A DNA stretch of 32,588 nt, taken from assembly GCA_000437215.1 (NCBI GenBank), contig FR898647.1:1-32588 (forward strand). The letters run 5' to 3'. The translations under genes and the position numbers were made by a program. Positions 1 to 7,829 of the stretch are shown here, one piece after another (within the stretch, counting starts at the first letter, position 1; the number at the start of each line of letters is the position of its first letter). The DNA is from Clostridium sp. CAG:440. GTDB lineage: Bacteria; Bacillota; Clostridia; TANB77; CAG-508. Under the pieces are notes generated by a model. The model searched no databases. It was not told where the DNA came from and worked only from the letters and a program-made list of their open reading frames with translations.

Positions 1-558
1 TTAAAATTAGAAAAAGAAAGTGTTGAACCACGATTAGATAAATTAGCTCAAATAGAAGAACAGTTAAATAATAATTATGAAAAATTAAATAATTTAAATA
101 ATTTAAATGATAGTATGGAGTATGCAAAAAATATATTAGAAAAATCATTTGAAAAAATGAAAAATTCGGTTACACCTAAATTTACAAATAATTTATCTGA
201 AACAATTTCACAAATATTTAATAATAAATATAGTAAAGTTAAATTTAATGAAGAAAATGGTTTAATTGTAGAACTGGAAAATGGTGATTATGTTCCAGCC
301 GATAGATTAAGTATTGGTACAATAGACCAATTATATTTATCTCTTAGAATATCAATGATAGATGAATTATCGGAAGAAAAATTACCACTATTTTTAGATG
401 AATCATTTGCTTATTATGATAATAATCGTTTGGAAAATGCATTAAAATATATAACAAATAATTTAGAAAGTAGGCAAACATTAATATTTACATGTGCAAA
501 TAGAGAAAAAGAAATATTAGATAAAATGGGCATTACATATAATTATATAGAAATATAA
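1..558 (+). CDS. SMC/Rad50-type ATPase, C-terminal end (5' truncated by window)
   Basis: The reading frame is open from base 1, so the true start lies upstream; the internal ATG at 115 is not the start. The 185 visible residues begin with a charged, Asn/Leu-rich stretch like the end of a coiled coil. An ABC-type signature follows (LSIGTIDQLYLSLRI, from about residue 103), then a Walker B strand with its catalytic acidic residues (LPLFLDESF) and a D-loop region. This arrangement is that of the C-terminal head half of SbcC/Rad50/YhaN-like proteins, which handle DNA ends or act in recombination. The N-terminal Walker A half is outside the window, so the subfamily cannot be fixed. No terminator separates it from prfA; the prfA promoter begins right after the stop codon. 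Confidence 0.8.
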   Translation, partial: LKLEKESVEPRLDKLAQIEEQLNNNYEKLNNLNNLNDSMEYAKNILEKSFEKMKNSVTPKFTNNLSETISQIFNNKYSKVKFNEENGLIVELENGDYVPADRLSIGTIDQLYLSLRISMIDELSEEKLPLFLDESFAYYDNNRLENALKYITNNLESRQTLIFTCANREKEILDKMGITYNYIEI

Positions 559-561
559 TAC

Positions 562-590
562 TTGTAAAATATAAAATAATATAGTATAAT
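562..590 (+). promoter_or_regulatory. Sigma-A type promoter for prfA
   Basis: TTGTAA (562-567), a 17-base spacer and a perfect TATAAT (585-590). The expected transcript start is about 597, giving a short leader with AAGGGGAG (611-618) before the ATG at 625. Confidence 0.7.
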
Positions 591-624
591 AGTAAAGCAA
601 AATAAATATAAAGGGGAGTTATAT

Positions 625-1683
625 ATGTTTGATAAATTAGAAGCAGTTGAGCAAAGATATGAAGAAGTTACAAAAATGATAAGTGACCCAGAAGTAATTT
701 CTAATCAATCTGAATGGCAAAAACTAATGAAAGAACATGCAAGTATTGAAGATATAGTATTAAAATATAGAGAATATAAGAAAACAAAACAATCAATGCA
801 AGAAGCAGAGGAAATGATGCAAGATAAAGAATTAAAAGAACTTGCAGAGATGGAATATTATGAGGCAAAAGAAAAATTGCCTAAAATTGAAGAAGAATTA
901 AAAATATTATTAATACCTAAAGATCCAGATGATGATAAAAACATCATTTGTGAAATAAGAGCAGGTGCTGGTGGAGATGAAGCAGCTTTATTTGCTGGAA
1001 CATTATTTAGAATGTATACAATGTATGCAGAAAAGAAGCATTGGAAATTAGAAATATTAAATGAAAATGAAACAGGGCTTGGTGGCTATAAAGAAATAAC
1101 ATTTATGGTATCAGGTAAAGGTGTATATAGCAGATTAAAATTTGAAAGTGGGGTTCATAGAGTTCAAAGGGTTCCAGATACAGAAAGTAGTGGTAGAATT
1201 CATACATCTACAGCAACAGTTGCGGTACTACCTGTTGTTGAGGATGTAGAAATTGAAATAAATCCTGCAGATATAAAAATGGAAGTGTTTAGATCATCAG
1301 GAGCAGGGGGACAACATATAAATAAAACATCATCTGCAGTAAGATTAATACATGAACCAACAGGAATAGTTGTAGAATGTCAAACAGAAAGATCACAATT
1401 TCAAAATAGAGATAATGCAATGAAAATGTTAAGAACAAAATTATATGAAATAGAAAAACAAAAACAAGATAGTGAAGTTGCAAATGCAAGAAAATCTCAA
1501 GTAGGTTCTGGGGACAGAAGTGAAAAAATTAGAACATATAATTATCCACAAGGAAGAATAACAGATCACAGAATAGGAATGAGTATTTATCAAATGGAAA
1601 ATTTCTTAAATGGGGATTTAGATGAGATGATAGACAATTTAATTGCAGCAGATAGAGCAGAAAGATTACAAGGAGAAGAATAA
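625..1683 (+). CDS. prfA: Peptide chain release factor 1
   Basis: A 352-residue class I release factor that reads UAA/UAG stop codons and triggers peptidyl-tRNA hydrolysis. The GGQ catalytic motif is at residues 228-230 (GAGGQHINKT). The stop-codon-recognition tripeptide is PDT in RVPDTESSGRIHTS, the PxT form typical of RF1 rather than the SPF of RF2. The N-terminal helical domain and the GAGGDEAALF segment are also present. Length is normal. AAGGGGAG lies 6 bases before the ATG. The frequent neighbour prmC (which methylates the GGQ glutamine) is not adjacent. The gene has its own promoter (562-590) and terminator (1708-1744), so it looks monocistronic. Confidence 0.97.
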   Translation: MFDKLEAVEQRYEEVTKMISDPEVISNQSEWQKLMKEHASIEDIVLKYREYKKTKQSMQEAEEMMQDKELKELAEMEYYEAKEKLPKIEEELKILLIPKDPDDDKNIICEIRAGAGGDEAALFAGTLFRMYTMYAEKKHWKLEILNENETGLGGYKEITFMVSGKGVYSRLKFESGVHRVQRVPDTESSGRIHTSTATVAVLPVVEDVEIEINPADIKMEVFRSSGAGGQHINKTSSAVRLIHEPTGIVVECQTERSQFQNRDNAMKMLRTKLYEIEKQKQDSEVANARKSQVGSGDRSEKIRTYNYPQGRITDHRIGMSIYQMENFLNGDLDEMIDNLIAADRAERLQGEE

Positions 1684-1707
1684 TTTTTAAAATAAGCAAT
1701 ATATATT

Positions 1708-1744
1708 AAATACAAATGTAAAAAACATTTGTATTTATTTTTTT
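1708..1744 (+). terminator. Rho-independent terminator after prfA
   Basis: Perfect 11-bp stem AAATACAAATG / CATTTGTATTT (1708-1718 / 1726-1736) with a 7-base loop, followed by a T-rich run to 1744. Confidence 0.85.
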
Positions 1745-1750
1745 AAATTA

Positions 1751-1779
1751 TTGACGAAAAATATAAAATATGGTATTTT
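1751..1779 (+). promoter_or_regulatory. Promoter with extended -10 for the 1817 gene
   Basis: TTGACG (1751-1756), a 17-base spacer, then TGGTATTTT giving a TGn-extended -10 (TATTTT, 1774-1779). Confidence 0.6.
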
Positions 1780-1816
1780 ATTATTGTATTTTATATAAAA
1801 AAAGGGGGGAATTAAT

Positions 1817-2296
1817 ATGTACGGAGGTTATGGTTCAACTAGTAGTTTATATGGAAACTTATATGGAAGTTCAAGTTCTTCAAGTTCATTAGACTCACTA
1901 ATGTCAGCAGCCAATAGTGCAAACACAGCTGCATCATGGGCAGTTCCAGTTTTCTGGATTTCACTTGTAGCAGCAATATTAATATTCTTTTTATTTTTAG
2001 CAAAGAAAAATGAAGGAAAATTTAAAGGATTTGCTTTATGGCTATATGATTTTCTATCATTTAAAAAATTATTGGCAGAAGCATTGTTAAAAATAACATA
2101 TATTGCACTTGCTTTATATGTTACAATAATGTCATTTGCATTTATAGGAAGTAGCTTCGGACAATTCTTAATAATGCTAATAGGTGGAAACTTACTTATA
2201 AGAGTAATTTATGAAATCGCAATAGTATTATTAGTAATTTGCAGAAATACTACAGAAATTAATAAAAAAATGGCTAATAAAGATGAAGAAAAATAA
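1817..2296 (+). CDS. Small integral membrane protein with Gly/Ser/Tyr-rich N-terminus (DUF4282-like)
   Basis: A 159-residue protein of unknown function. Residues 1-30 are a low-complexity Tyr/Gly/Ser segment. Three hydrophobic helices follow at about 43-62, 92-115 and 118-143, with a charged tail ending in KKMANKDEEK. The middle segment (DFLSFKKLLAEALLKITY) and the two helices after it resemble DUF4282-type small membrane proteins, judged from memory only. A very strong AAGGGGGGA precedes the ATG. It has its own promoter, and its transcript probably ends in the hairpin at 2318-2366. Confidence 0.6.
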   Translation: MYGGYGSTSSLYGNLYGSSSSSSSLDSLMSAANSANTAASWAVPVFWISLVAAILIFFLFLAKKNEGKFKGFALWLYDFLSFKKLLAEALLKITYIALALYVTIMSFAFIGSSFGQFLIMLIGGNLLIRVIYEIAIVLLVICRNTTEINKKMANKDEEK

Positions 2297-2317
2297 TTTA
2301 ATGTAAAAGAATAAAAT

Positions 2318-2366
2318 AAAACTTCTTAAAATACACTTATTATAAAGTATATTTTAAGGAGTTTTT
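2318..2366 (+). terminator. Terminator hairpin that also contains the next gene's ribosome site
   Basis: 19-base arms (2318-2336 and 2347-2365) pair with only two weak positions around a 10-base loop and are followed by TTTTT. The downstream arm contains AAGGAG (2356-2361), the ribosome binding site for the GTG start at 2370. The same helix can therefore end the upstream transcript and hide the ribosome site in read-through RNA. Confidence 0.65.
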
Positions 2367-2369
2367 ATT

Positions 2370-3108
2370 GTGGAAAATATTTTAAAAACAACAATTTTGG
2401 GGTTATTTTTTGGGACATTTGGAACAACACTAGGTGGCATAATTGGTGTTGTTATAAAGAAAAATTCAAATAAATTTTTAAGCACAATTTTATCATTTGC
2501 ATCAGGATTAATGATGGCAATAATTTGTTTTGATTTAATACCAGAAGCATTGGGAATAAGTTCAATAATAAATGTAATAGTTGGAATTGTAATAGGAATA
2601 ATTACAATGATTTACTGTGATGTAATAGTTGGAAAAAAATTTAATTCTAAGGTAACTAAAGGAGGAAATACTTTATTAAAAACAGGAATAATAATTAGTA
2701 TAGGTCTTGCAATACACAATTTTCCTGAAGGTTTGGCAATTGGTTCTGGGTTTGAGTCTTCATTAAAATTGGGTTTATCTCTTGCAATAGCAATTTGCCT
2801 TCATGATATACCAGAAGGAATATCAATGGCAGTACCTATGAAAAATGGAGGAATGAAAATATCTAAAGTAATATATTATGTTGTGTTATCTGGAATAACA
2901 ACGGGAATTGGTGCATTTTTTGGGGCAATTGTTGGGTCTATTTCAGAAAGTGTAATTGCAATATGTTTAAGTTTTGCAGCAGGAGCAATGCTTTATATTG
3001 TATCACGGAGAATTAATTCCAGAGTCAAATAAATTATATAAAGGAAAAATGAGTGCAATAGGAAATATGGTAGGCTTTATAATTGGAATTTTTGCAATGA
3101 CAATATAA
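2370..3108 (+). CDS. ZIP family divalent metal transporter, needs one +1 frameshift
   Basis: Multi-pass membrane transporter of the ZIP (ZupT-like) family, which imports Zn2+ or related divalent cations. The metal-site motifs HNFPEGLAIG and HDIPEG sit in consecutive helices in the usual order. The start is GTG at 2370, 8 bases after AAGGAG. In the conventional frame translation meets CGG at 3006 and stops after 220 residues with an unrelated tail (RINSRVK). Dropping the C at 3006 restores SGELIPESNKLYKG and a last hydrophobic helix (GFIIGIFAMTI), giving 245 residues ending at 3108. That tail is what the family normally has, so the intended product is the shifted one. The metal specificity cannot be decided from sequence. 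This is one of four identical A-CGG events in the window. Confidence 0.85.
3005..3009 (+). other. A-CGG-A +1 frameshift site in the ZIP gene
   Basis: Zero frame reads TCA CGG AGA; the family frame resumes as TCA (C) GGA GAA, so glycine 213 follows if the C at 3006 is skipped. In the zero frame a stop comes 8 codons later. Whether this is recoding, a mutation or a base-call error is not decidable from one sequence. Confidence 0.75.
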
Positions 3109-3115
3109 AAATTAA

Positions 3116-3144
3116 TTGACAAATGTGTATATAAGAAATAAAAT
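3116..3144 (+). promoter_or_regulatory. Consensus promoter for the phosphatase gene
   Basis: Perfect TTGACA (3116-3121), a 17-base spacer and TAAAAT (3139-3144). An in-frame TTG at 3116 is simply the -35 box, so translation should start at 3164. Confidence 0.75.
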
Positions 3145-3163
3145 AATTAACGTGGTGATTAAA

Positions 3164-3634
3164 ATGAAAATAATGTTTATATGCACAGGAAATATATGTA
3201 GAAGTGCAATGGCACACTGGTTAATGGTAAAAAAACTAGAAGAATTAAATATAAAAAACATAGAAGTATATTCATGTGGAATATATGCCCAAGATGGAGA
3301 TACATCAACATATGAAGCCAAAAGCGTAATGGAAGAATATGGGGTAAATTTAAATAAACATAGGGCTACAAACATAAGAAATTCAAATATAAAACAAATG
3401 GATTTAATATTATGTGCAACAATAAGCCATAAAATTGCAGTTATAGATATGTATCCAGAATTAAAAAATAAAGTTTATACAATGAAGGAATATGTAAATT
3501 ATGATAGACAATATCATGACAAAATAAATATAAAAGATCCATGGGGATATGATATAGAAACATATAGAAGCTGCTTGGCAGAAATTGATGAAGTACTAGA
3601 TTTATTAATTAAAAAAATACAAAAAAATGTTTGA
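3164..3634 (+). CDS. Low-molecular-weight protein tyrosine phosphatase
   Basis: A 156-residue cytoplasmic phosphatase using a phosphocysteine intermediate. The P-loop is CTGNICRS (Cys7, Arg13, Ser14). The general acid is Asp125 in the DPW motif. The start at ATG 3164 is supported by GTGGTGAT just upstream and puts the P-loop at the normal N-terminal place. In the Bacillus YwlE arginine phosphatase the residue equivalent to Ile11 is Thr, and that Thr favours phospho-arginine. The Ile here points to phospho-tyrosine activity instead (family knowledge applied by inference). It ends inside the inverted repeat that precedes pcrA. Confidence 0.88.
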   Translation: MKIMFICTGNICRSAMAHWLMVKKLEELNIKNIEVYSCGIYAQDGDTSTYEAKSVMEEYGVNLNKHRATNIRNSNIKQMDLILCATISHKIAVIDMYPELKNKVYTMKEYVNYDRQYHDKINIKDPWGYDIETYRSCLAEIDEVLDLLIKKIQKNV

Positions 3635-3659
3635 TAAAATATTGACTTTAGTTATCAAA
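3630..3659 (+). promoter_or_regulatory. Inverted repeat flanking the pcrA -35 box
   Basis: TTTGATAA (3630-3637) and TTATCAAA (3652-3659) are perfect complements 14 bases apart, enclosing the -35 hexamer at 3642-3647. This could be a repressor operator or a weak terminator for the upstream gene. Confidence 0.4.
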
Positions 3660-3670
3660 AAATATATAAT
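3642..3670 (+). promoter_or_regulatory. Consensus promoter for pcrA
   Basis: TTGACT (3642-3647), a 17-base spacer and a perfect TATAAT (3665-3670). Confidence 0.75.
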
Positions 3671-3704
3671 TTAAAAAATATAAAACAAAGAAATGGAGAA
3701 AATA

Positions 3705-6005
3705 ATGCAAGAAATATTAAAAGAACTAAATGATAAACAATACGAAGCTGTAGTAAATACAAAAGGACCATGTTTGGTAATAGCAGGTGCCGGAAGCGGA
3801 AAAACGAAAGTTTTAACACATAAAATAGCATATATAATGCAAGAAGAAAATGCAAAACCTTGGGACATATTAGCAATAACATTTACAAATAAAGCAGCAA
3901 ATGAAATGAAAGAAAGAATAGCAAATTTAGTTGGTGATAATGTAAAAGATATGTGGGTTGGAACATTTCACTCAATATGTGTACGTATTTTAAGAAGATT
4001 TATTGATAGAATAGGATTTGATACGTCATTTATTATATTTGATACTTCTGATCAAAAAACATTAATAAAAAATTGTTTAAAAGACTTGGCAATAGATGAT
4101 AAATTATTTAATGAAAGATCAGTGCAATCTGAAATAAGTAATGCGAAAAATGATATGTTAGAACCATTTCAATATACGGCAAAAGCAATGGGAGATTATA
4201 GAAAAGAAAAAATAGCAACAGTGTATGAATTATATCAAAAGCGACTAAAAGAAAATAATGCAATAGATTTTGATGATATAATAAATTATACAATAAAAAT
4301 ATTAATGGAAAATCCAGATGTACTAGAATATTATTCAAATAAGTTTAAATATGTTTTAGTAGACGAGTATCAAGATACAAATAAAGCTCAATTCACATTA
4401 ATAACATTGTTGGCGTCTAAAAATGGAAATATAACAGTTGTTGGAGATAATGACCAAGGAATATATAGTTTTAGGGGAGCTGATATTTCAAATATATTAA
4501 ATTTTGAAAAAGATTTCCCAGGAACTAAAATTATAAAATTAGAGCAAAATTATAGATGTACAGGAAATATACTAAAAGCAGCAAATGCCGTAATAAAAAA
4601 TAATGAAGTAAAATATGCAAAAAAATTATGGACAGAAAATGAGATTGGAAAATTACCAAGAGTATATTTAGCAGATAATGAATATGATGAAGGCTCATAC
4701 ATTGTAGAACAAATAGAGCATTTAAAAAGAGAAGAATATTATAAATATTCTGATTTTGCAATATTATACAGAATGAATACACAATCACGTGCAATAGAAG
4801 ATATTTTTAGAAGAGAAAATATACCATATAAAATAATAGGTGGACTAAAATTTTACGAAAGAAAAGAAATAAAAGATATAATTGCATATTTAAGATTAAT
4901 ACAAAATACATCAGACAATTTAAGTTTAAAAAGAATAATAAATGAACCAAAAAGAGGAATAGGAAAAACAAGTCTAGACAGCATAGAAGAGCTTGCAAAT
5001 AATGAGGGGATTTCTATGTATAAAATAATAAAAGACGCACAGCAGTATGGCTTAAATAGAATCTACCTAAAATCAAGGGATTTTATAAATGTAATAGAAG
5101 AACTAAGACAAAAACAAAAAGACTTAACTATTTCAGAATTAATTAAATTAACATTAAAAAAGACAGGATATATGCAAGCATTAAAAGACGAGAAAACAAT
5201 AGAGGCAGAAAATAGAATAGAAAACTTAGACGAATTTTTAACAGTTGCAATAGAATTTGAAGAACAATTTGCTGAAAATACACTAGCAGATTTCTTAGAA
5301 GGAATTACACTATCTAGTGATTTGGACAATATGGAAGAAACAGAAGATTCTGTAACACTTATGACATTACATAGCGCAAAAGGTCTAGAGTTTCCAGTTG
5401 TATTCTTAGTTGGAATGGAAGAGGGAATATTTCCAGGTTATAAATCTATTGGGGAACCAAAAGAACTTGAGGAGGAAAGAAGACTTTGCTATGTTGGAAT
5501 TACAAGGGCAAAAGAAAACTTGTTTTTAACATGTAGCAAGAAAAGAACAATATTTGGTTCAACAAGTTGTAATGCAGTTTCTAGATTTTTAAAGGAAATA
5601 CCAAAAGAATTATTAGATGGTTATGAAGAAGCATTTGGAGACAATGAAAATAATAGTTTTAAAGACACAAATTATACATGGACATATGGAAATAATAATG
5701 GAAATGTAAAAACTTTTAAAATTAATCAAGAAGAGCCTGTAGCAGTGGCTGCTTCAAATAAAACAGGCTATAATTTTAGAACAGCAGAAAGCTTTTTGTC
5801 ATCACTTACAAAAAGTAATAAAAATAATAATTGTGATTTAAGCAAATACAAAGAAGGACAAAGAGTATTCCATAAAAAATTTGGGGAAGGTACAATAAGT
5901 ATAATTGAGCCAGAAGGAGAAGATTTAAAGGTAGATATTAATTTTGATAAAGTAGGACATAAAAGGCTTATGGCAAAATATGCAGGACTTGAAGTAATTG
6001 AATAA
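3705..6005 (+). CDS. pcrA: ATP-dependent 3'-5' DNA helicase PcrA (UvrD family)
   Basis: A 766-residue superfamily 1A helicase, needed in Gram-positives for repair, replication-fork upkeep and plasmid rolling-circle replication. Visible motifs in order: Walker A GAGSGKT (28-34), motif Ia (LAITFTNKAA), Walker B VDEYQDTN, motif III (VVGDNDQGIYSFRGAD), motif IV (EQNYR), motif V (TLHSAKGLEFPVVFL) and motif VI (YVGITRAKENL). The C-terminal tail ends in the PcrA-specific RNA-polymerase-binding fold (GQRVFHKKFGEGTI...). ATG 3705 is preferred over the in-frame ATG 3693 because GGAG lies 6 bases before 3705. Own promoter and terminator. Confidence 0.96.
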   Translation: MQEILKELNDKQYEAVVNTKGPCLVIAGAGSGKTKVLTHKIAYIMQEENAKPWDILAITFTNKAANEMKERIANLVGDNVKDMWVGTFHSICVRILRRFIDRIGFDTSFIIFDTSDQKTLIKNCLKDLAIDDKLFNERSVQSEISNAKNDMLEPFQYTAKAMGDYRKEKIATVYELYQKRLKENNAIDFDDIINYTIKILMENPDVLEYYSNKFKYVLVDEYQDTNKAQFTLITLLASKNGNITVVGDNDQGIYSFRGADISNILNFEKDFPGTKIIKLEQNYRCTGNILKAANAVIKNNEVKYAKKLWTENEIGKLPRVYLADNEYDEGSYIVEQIEHLKREEYYKYSDFAILYRMNTQSRAIEDIFRRENIPYKIIGGLKFYERKEIKDIIAYLRLIQNTSDNLSLKRIINEPKRGIGKTSLDSIEELANNEGISMYKIIKDAQQYGLNRIYLKSRDFINVIEELRQKQKDLTISELIKLTLKKTGYMQALKDEKTIEAENRIENLDEFLTVAIEFEEQFAENTLADFLEGITLSSDLDNMEETEDSVTLMTLHSAKGLEFPVVFLVGMEEGIFPGYKSIGEPKELEEERRLCYVGITRAKENLFLTCSKKRTIFGSTSCNAVSRFLKEIPKELLDGYEEAFGDNENNSFKDTNYTWTYGNNNGNVKTFKINQEEPVAVAASNKTGYNFRTAESFLSSLTKSNKNNNCDLSKYKEGQRVFHKKFGEGTISIIEPEGEDLKVDINFDKVGHKRLMAKYAGLEVIE

Positions 6006-6008
6006 AAT

Positions 6009-6050
6009 AAAAAATTCAAATATTTGATTTTTCAATATTTGAATTTTTTT
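6009..6050 (+). terminator. Terminator after pcrA
   Basis: A long A/T stem around TTCAAATATTTGA / TCAATATTTGAA, with one bulged T and a TTTT loop, followed by seven Ts. Confidence 0.85.
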
Positions 6051-6112
6051 GTATAAAAATTTTTTTTTTGTAGATAATAAAAAATATAACCAAGTAGAAA
6101 GGAAGGATAAAA

Positions 6113-6301
6113 ATGGCAGATTTAAATCAAATTGAATTACAACATTTAAGACATTTAATTGGAGCACATGAAACAGCATACCAAAAGCTAAATACTTATT
6201 CTGCACAAGCTGTAGATCCACAAATAAAGCAAATTTTTACTAAATCAGCACAAGACGCTTTAAATACAAAACAAAAGTTAATGAGTTTTTTAAATAACTA
6301 A
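6113..6301 (+). CDS. Small coat-F-like alpha-helical protein
   Basis: A 62-residue, mostly helical, hydrophilic protein with a HLRHLIGAHETAYQKL segment followed by a second helix (PQIKQIFTKSAQDALNTKQKLMSFL). This looks like one half of the spore coat protein F four-helix fold and lies directly before a clearer CotF-like gene, 13 bases away. GAAAGGAAGG precedes the ATG. Likely a spore coat or spore-associated protein; assignment rests on pattern and neighbour. I see no convincing sporulation promoter upstream. Confidence 0.6.
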   Translation: MADLNQIELQHLRHLIGAHETAYQKLNTYSAQAVDPQIKQIFTKSAQDALNTKQKLMSFLNN

Positions 6302-6314
6302 AAGGAGGTACAAA

Positions 6315-6560
6315 ATGGACGAAAAGACAATGGTAAATGATATTTTAGCAGGAGTTAAATCAGATTTAACTGCATATCAAACTGCAATTTCTGAAAGTGA
6401 AAACATGGGATTAAGACAAACATTTCAACAAATAAGAAATAATGATGAAAGTTTTCAATATGAATTATTCAAAATAGCAACATCAAAAGGATATTACAAA
6501 CCTGCTGCAAAAGCAACAGTAACAGAAATTGATACTGTAAAAAATGAAATGCAACAATAA
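6315..6560 (+). CDS. Spore coat protein F (CotF)-like
   Basis: An 81-residue protein with the Coat_F-type pattern: DEKTMVNDILAGVKSDLTAY in helix one, a central LRQTFQQIRNNDESFQYELF helix, and a GYYKPAAKA segment that matches the typical CotF 'kGyY.pa' end. A perfect AAAGGAGGT sits 6 bases before the ATG, and it forms a two-gene unit with the 6113 gene. Expected product: a small spore coat or spore-surface protein. Ends before a strong terminator. Confidence 0.75.
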   Translation: MDEKTMVNDILAGVKSDLTAYQTAISESENMGLRQTFQQIRNNDESFQYELFKIATSKGYYKPAAKATVTEIDTVKNEMQQ

Positions 6561-6564
6561 AAAT

Positions 6565-6601
6565 AAAAAAGCAATAATATATTTTGTATTATTGCTTTTT
6601 T
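6565..6601 (+). terminator. Terminator after the coat-F-like pair
   Basis: Perfect stem AAAAAAGCAATAATA / TATTATTGCTTTTTT with a 7-base loop and a T-tract. Confidence 0.9.
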
Positions 6602-6706
6602 GTTGCATAAGAAGATTTCATAAAGAAAATTAAAGAAAAAACGAAAAAATACAAGATAAACAATGATTATTGAACAAAACACTAGGGAAAATAGAAAATA
6701 AAGAAT

Positions 6707-6735
6707 TTGAAAAAAAGGAAATATTACAATATTAT
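6707..6735 (+). promoter_or_regulatory. Promoter for the M23 peptidase gene
   Basis: TTGAAA (6707-6712), a 17-base spacer and TATTAT (6730-6735). The in-frame TTG at 6707 is this -35 box, not a translation start. Confidence 0.6.
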
Positions 6736-6763
6736 TACAATAATAAAATTAAGGAGTAGTAAT

Positions 6764-7777
6764 ATGTTTAAAAAAATATTAATACATACTAGAAGGTCAT
6801 TTAAATTAATTATACTTCTTGCTATTTCTGCTATTTTAATTGTTGGAGTTGTTACATTATTTTATAAACCAACATATAGCGTAACAATAGATGGAAAGCA
6901 AGTTGGATATACAAAAAATAAAAGCGAATTACAGAAAAAAATAAATGAATATGTAGAAAATGGTGATGAGGAACATGTTGCGTTTGTACAAATAGAAAAT
7001 TTACCACAATATAATTTATGCTTGTTAAAAAGAAATGTACAAACAAATGATGACGAAATATTCGACGAAATAAAAAGCCAAGGTATAAAATATTATAGGT
7101 ATTATGCAATATTAGATAGCCAAGAAGAAAAACTTTATGTTGCAAATTTTGAAGAGGCAGAAAAAATAGTAAATGATTTAAAAGAAAAAAATAGCCAAAA
7201 TAAAGAAAATATATCAATTGTAGAAAAATATGAAACAGAATTAAAAGATTTAGTATCTAGTGAAGAAGCAGTAGCAAAACTATATGTTGAGGCACCTAAA
7301 ACTATTGCAGTTGCTAAAAAAACAAGTTCAACTGTAAAATATACGTCTACAGGTTCAGTTAATACAAATTTAACAACTGCAGGAGGTAAACCTAATTTAG
7401 GAATATCACTAATAAAACCAGTATCTGGAACAATTTCGTCAAGATTTGGAGTTGGAAGTAGTATAAGAAGATCTTCACATACAGGGTTAGATATTGCAGC
7501 ACCACTTGGTACACCAATAAAAGCGGCAGCATCAGGAACAGTGACATTTGCAGGTTGGAAGGGTTCATATGGAAATATGCTTGTAATATCACATGGAAAT
7601 AATGTGCAAACATATTATGCACATTGTAGCAAATTGAGTGCATCAGTTGGAACAAGCATTTCACAAGGTCAAGTTATAGGGGCTGTTGGCTCAACTGGAA
7701 ATTCAACAGGACCACATTTACATTTAGAAATTAGAGTAAATGGAATTGCATATAATCCACAAAATTATTTATATTAA
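6764..7777 (+). CDS. Membrane-anchored M23 (LytM-type) zinc metallopeptidase
   Basis: A 337-residue cell wall endopeptidase. One N-terminal transmembrane helix (about 14-34) leaves the rest outside the cell. Residues about 35-185 form an extracellular domain beginning YSVTIDGKQVGYTKNKSEL, then a Thr/Ser-rich linker (about 190-220). The C-terminal peptidase domain has the zinc ligands H239 and D243 (HTGLD) and the HLH motif (318-320), plus H287 in YYAHCS as the expected catalytic histidine. All are present, so an active enzyme cutting peptidoglycan cross-bridges is expected. ATG 6764 is chosen because AAGGAG lies 7 bases upstream. Likely role: wall remodelling in growth or sporulation. Confidence 0.9.
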   Translation: MFKKILIHTRRSFKLIILLAISAILIVGVVTLFYKPTYSVTIDGKQVGYTKNKSELQKKINEYVENGDEEHVAFVQIENLPQYNLCLLKRNVQTNDDEIFDEIKSQGIKYYRYYAILDSQEEKLYVANFEEAEKIVNDLKEKNSQNKENISIVEKYETELKDLVSSEEAVAKLYVEAPKTIAVAKKTSSTVKYTSTGSVNTNLTTAGGKPNLGISLIKPVSGTISSRFGVGSSIRRSSHTGLDIAAPLGTPIKAAASGTVTFAGWKGSYGNMLVISHGNNVQTYYAHCSKLSASVGTSISQGQVIGAVGSTGNSTGPHLHLEIRVNGIAYNPQNYLY

Positions 7778-7782
7778 AAAAT

Positions 7783-7812
7783 AATCCACAATTTATTAAT
7801 AAATTGTGGATT
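7783..7812. terminator. Bidirectional terminator between convergent genes
   Basis: A perfect 15-bp inverted repeat (AATCCACAATTTATT and its complement). Read on the minus strand it is followed by a run of Ts, so it suits the end of the mecA-like gene as well as the M23 gene. Confidence 0.75.
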
Positions 7813-7829
7813 TAATATATTAAAAATTA

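Noticed and set aside
115..558. A complete 147-residue gene starting at ATG 115
   Set aside because: The frame is open upstream to base 1, and the content is the C-terminal half of a larger ATPase.
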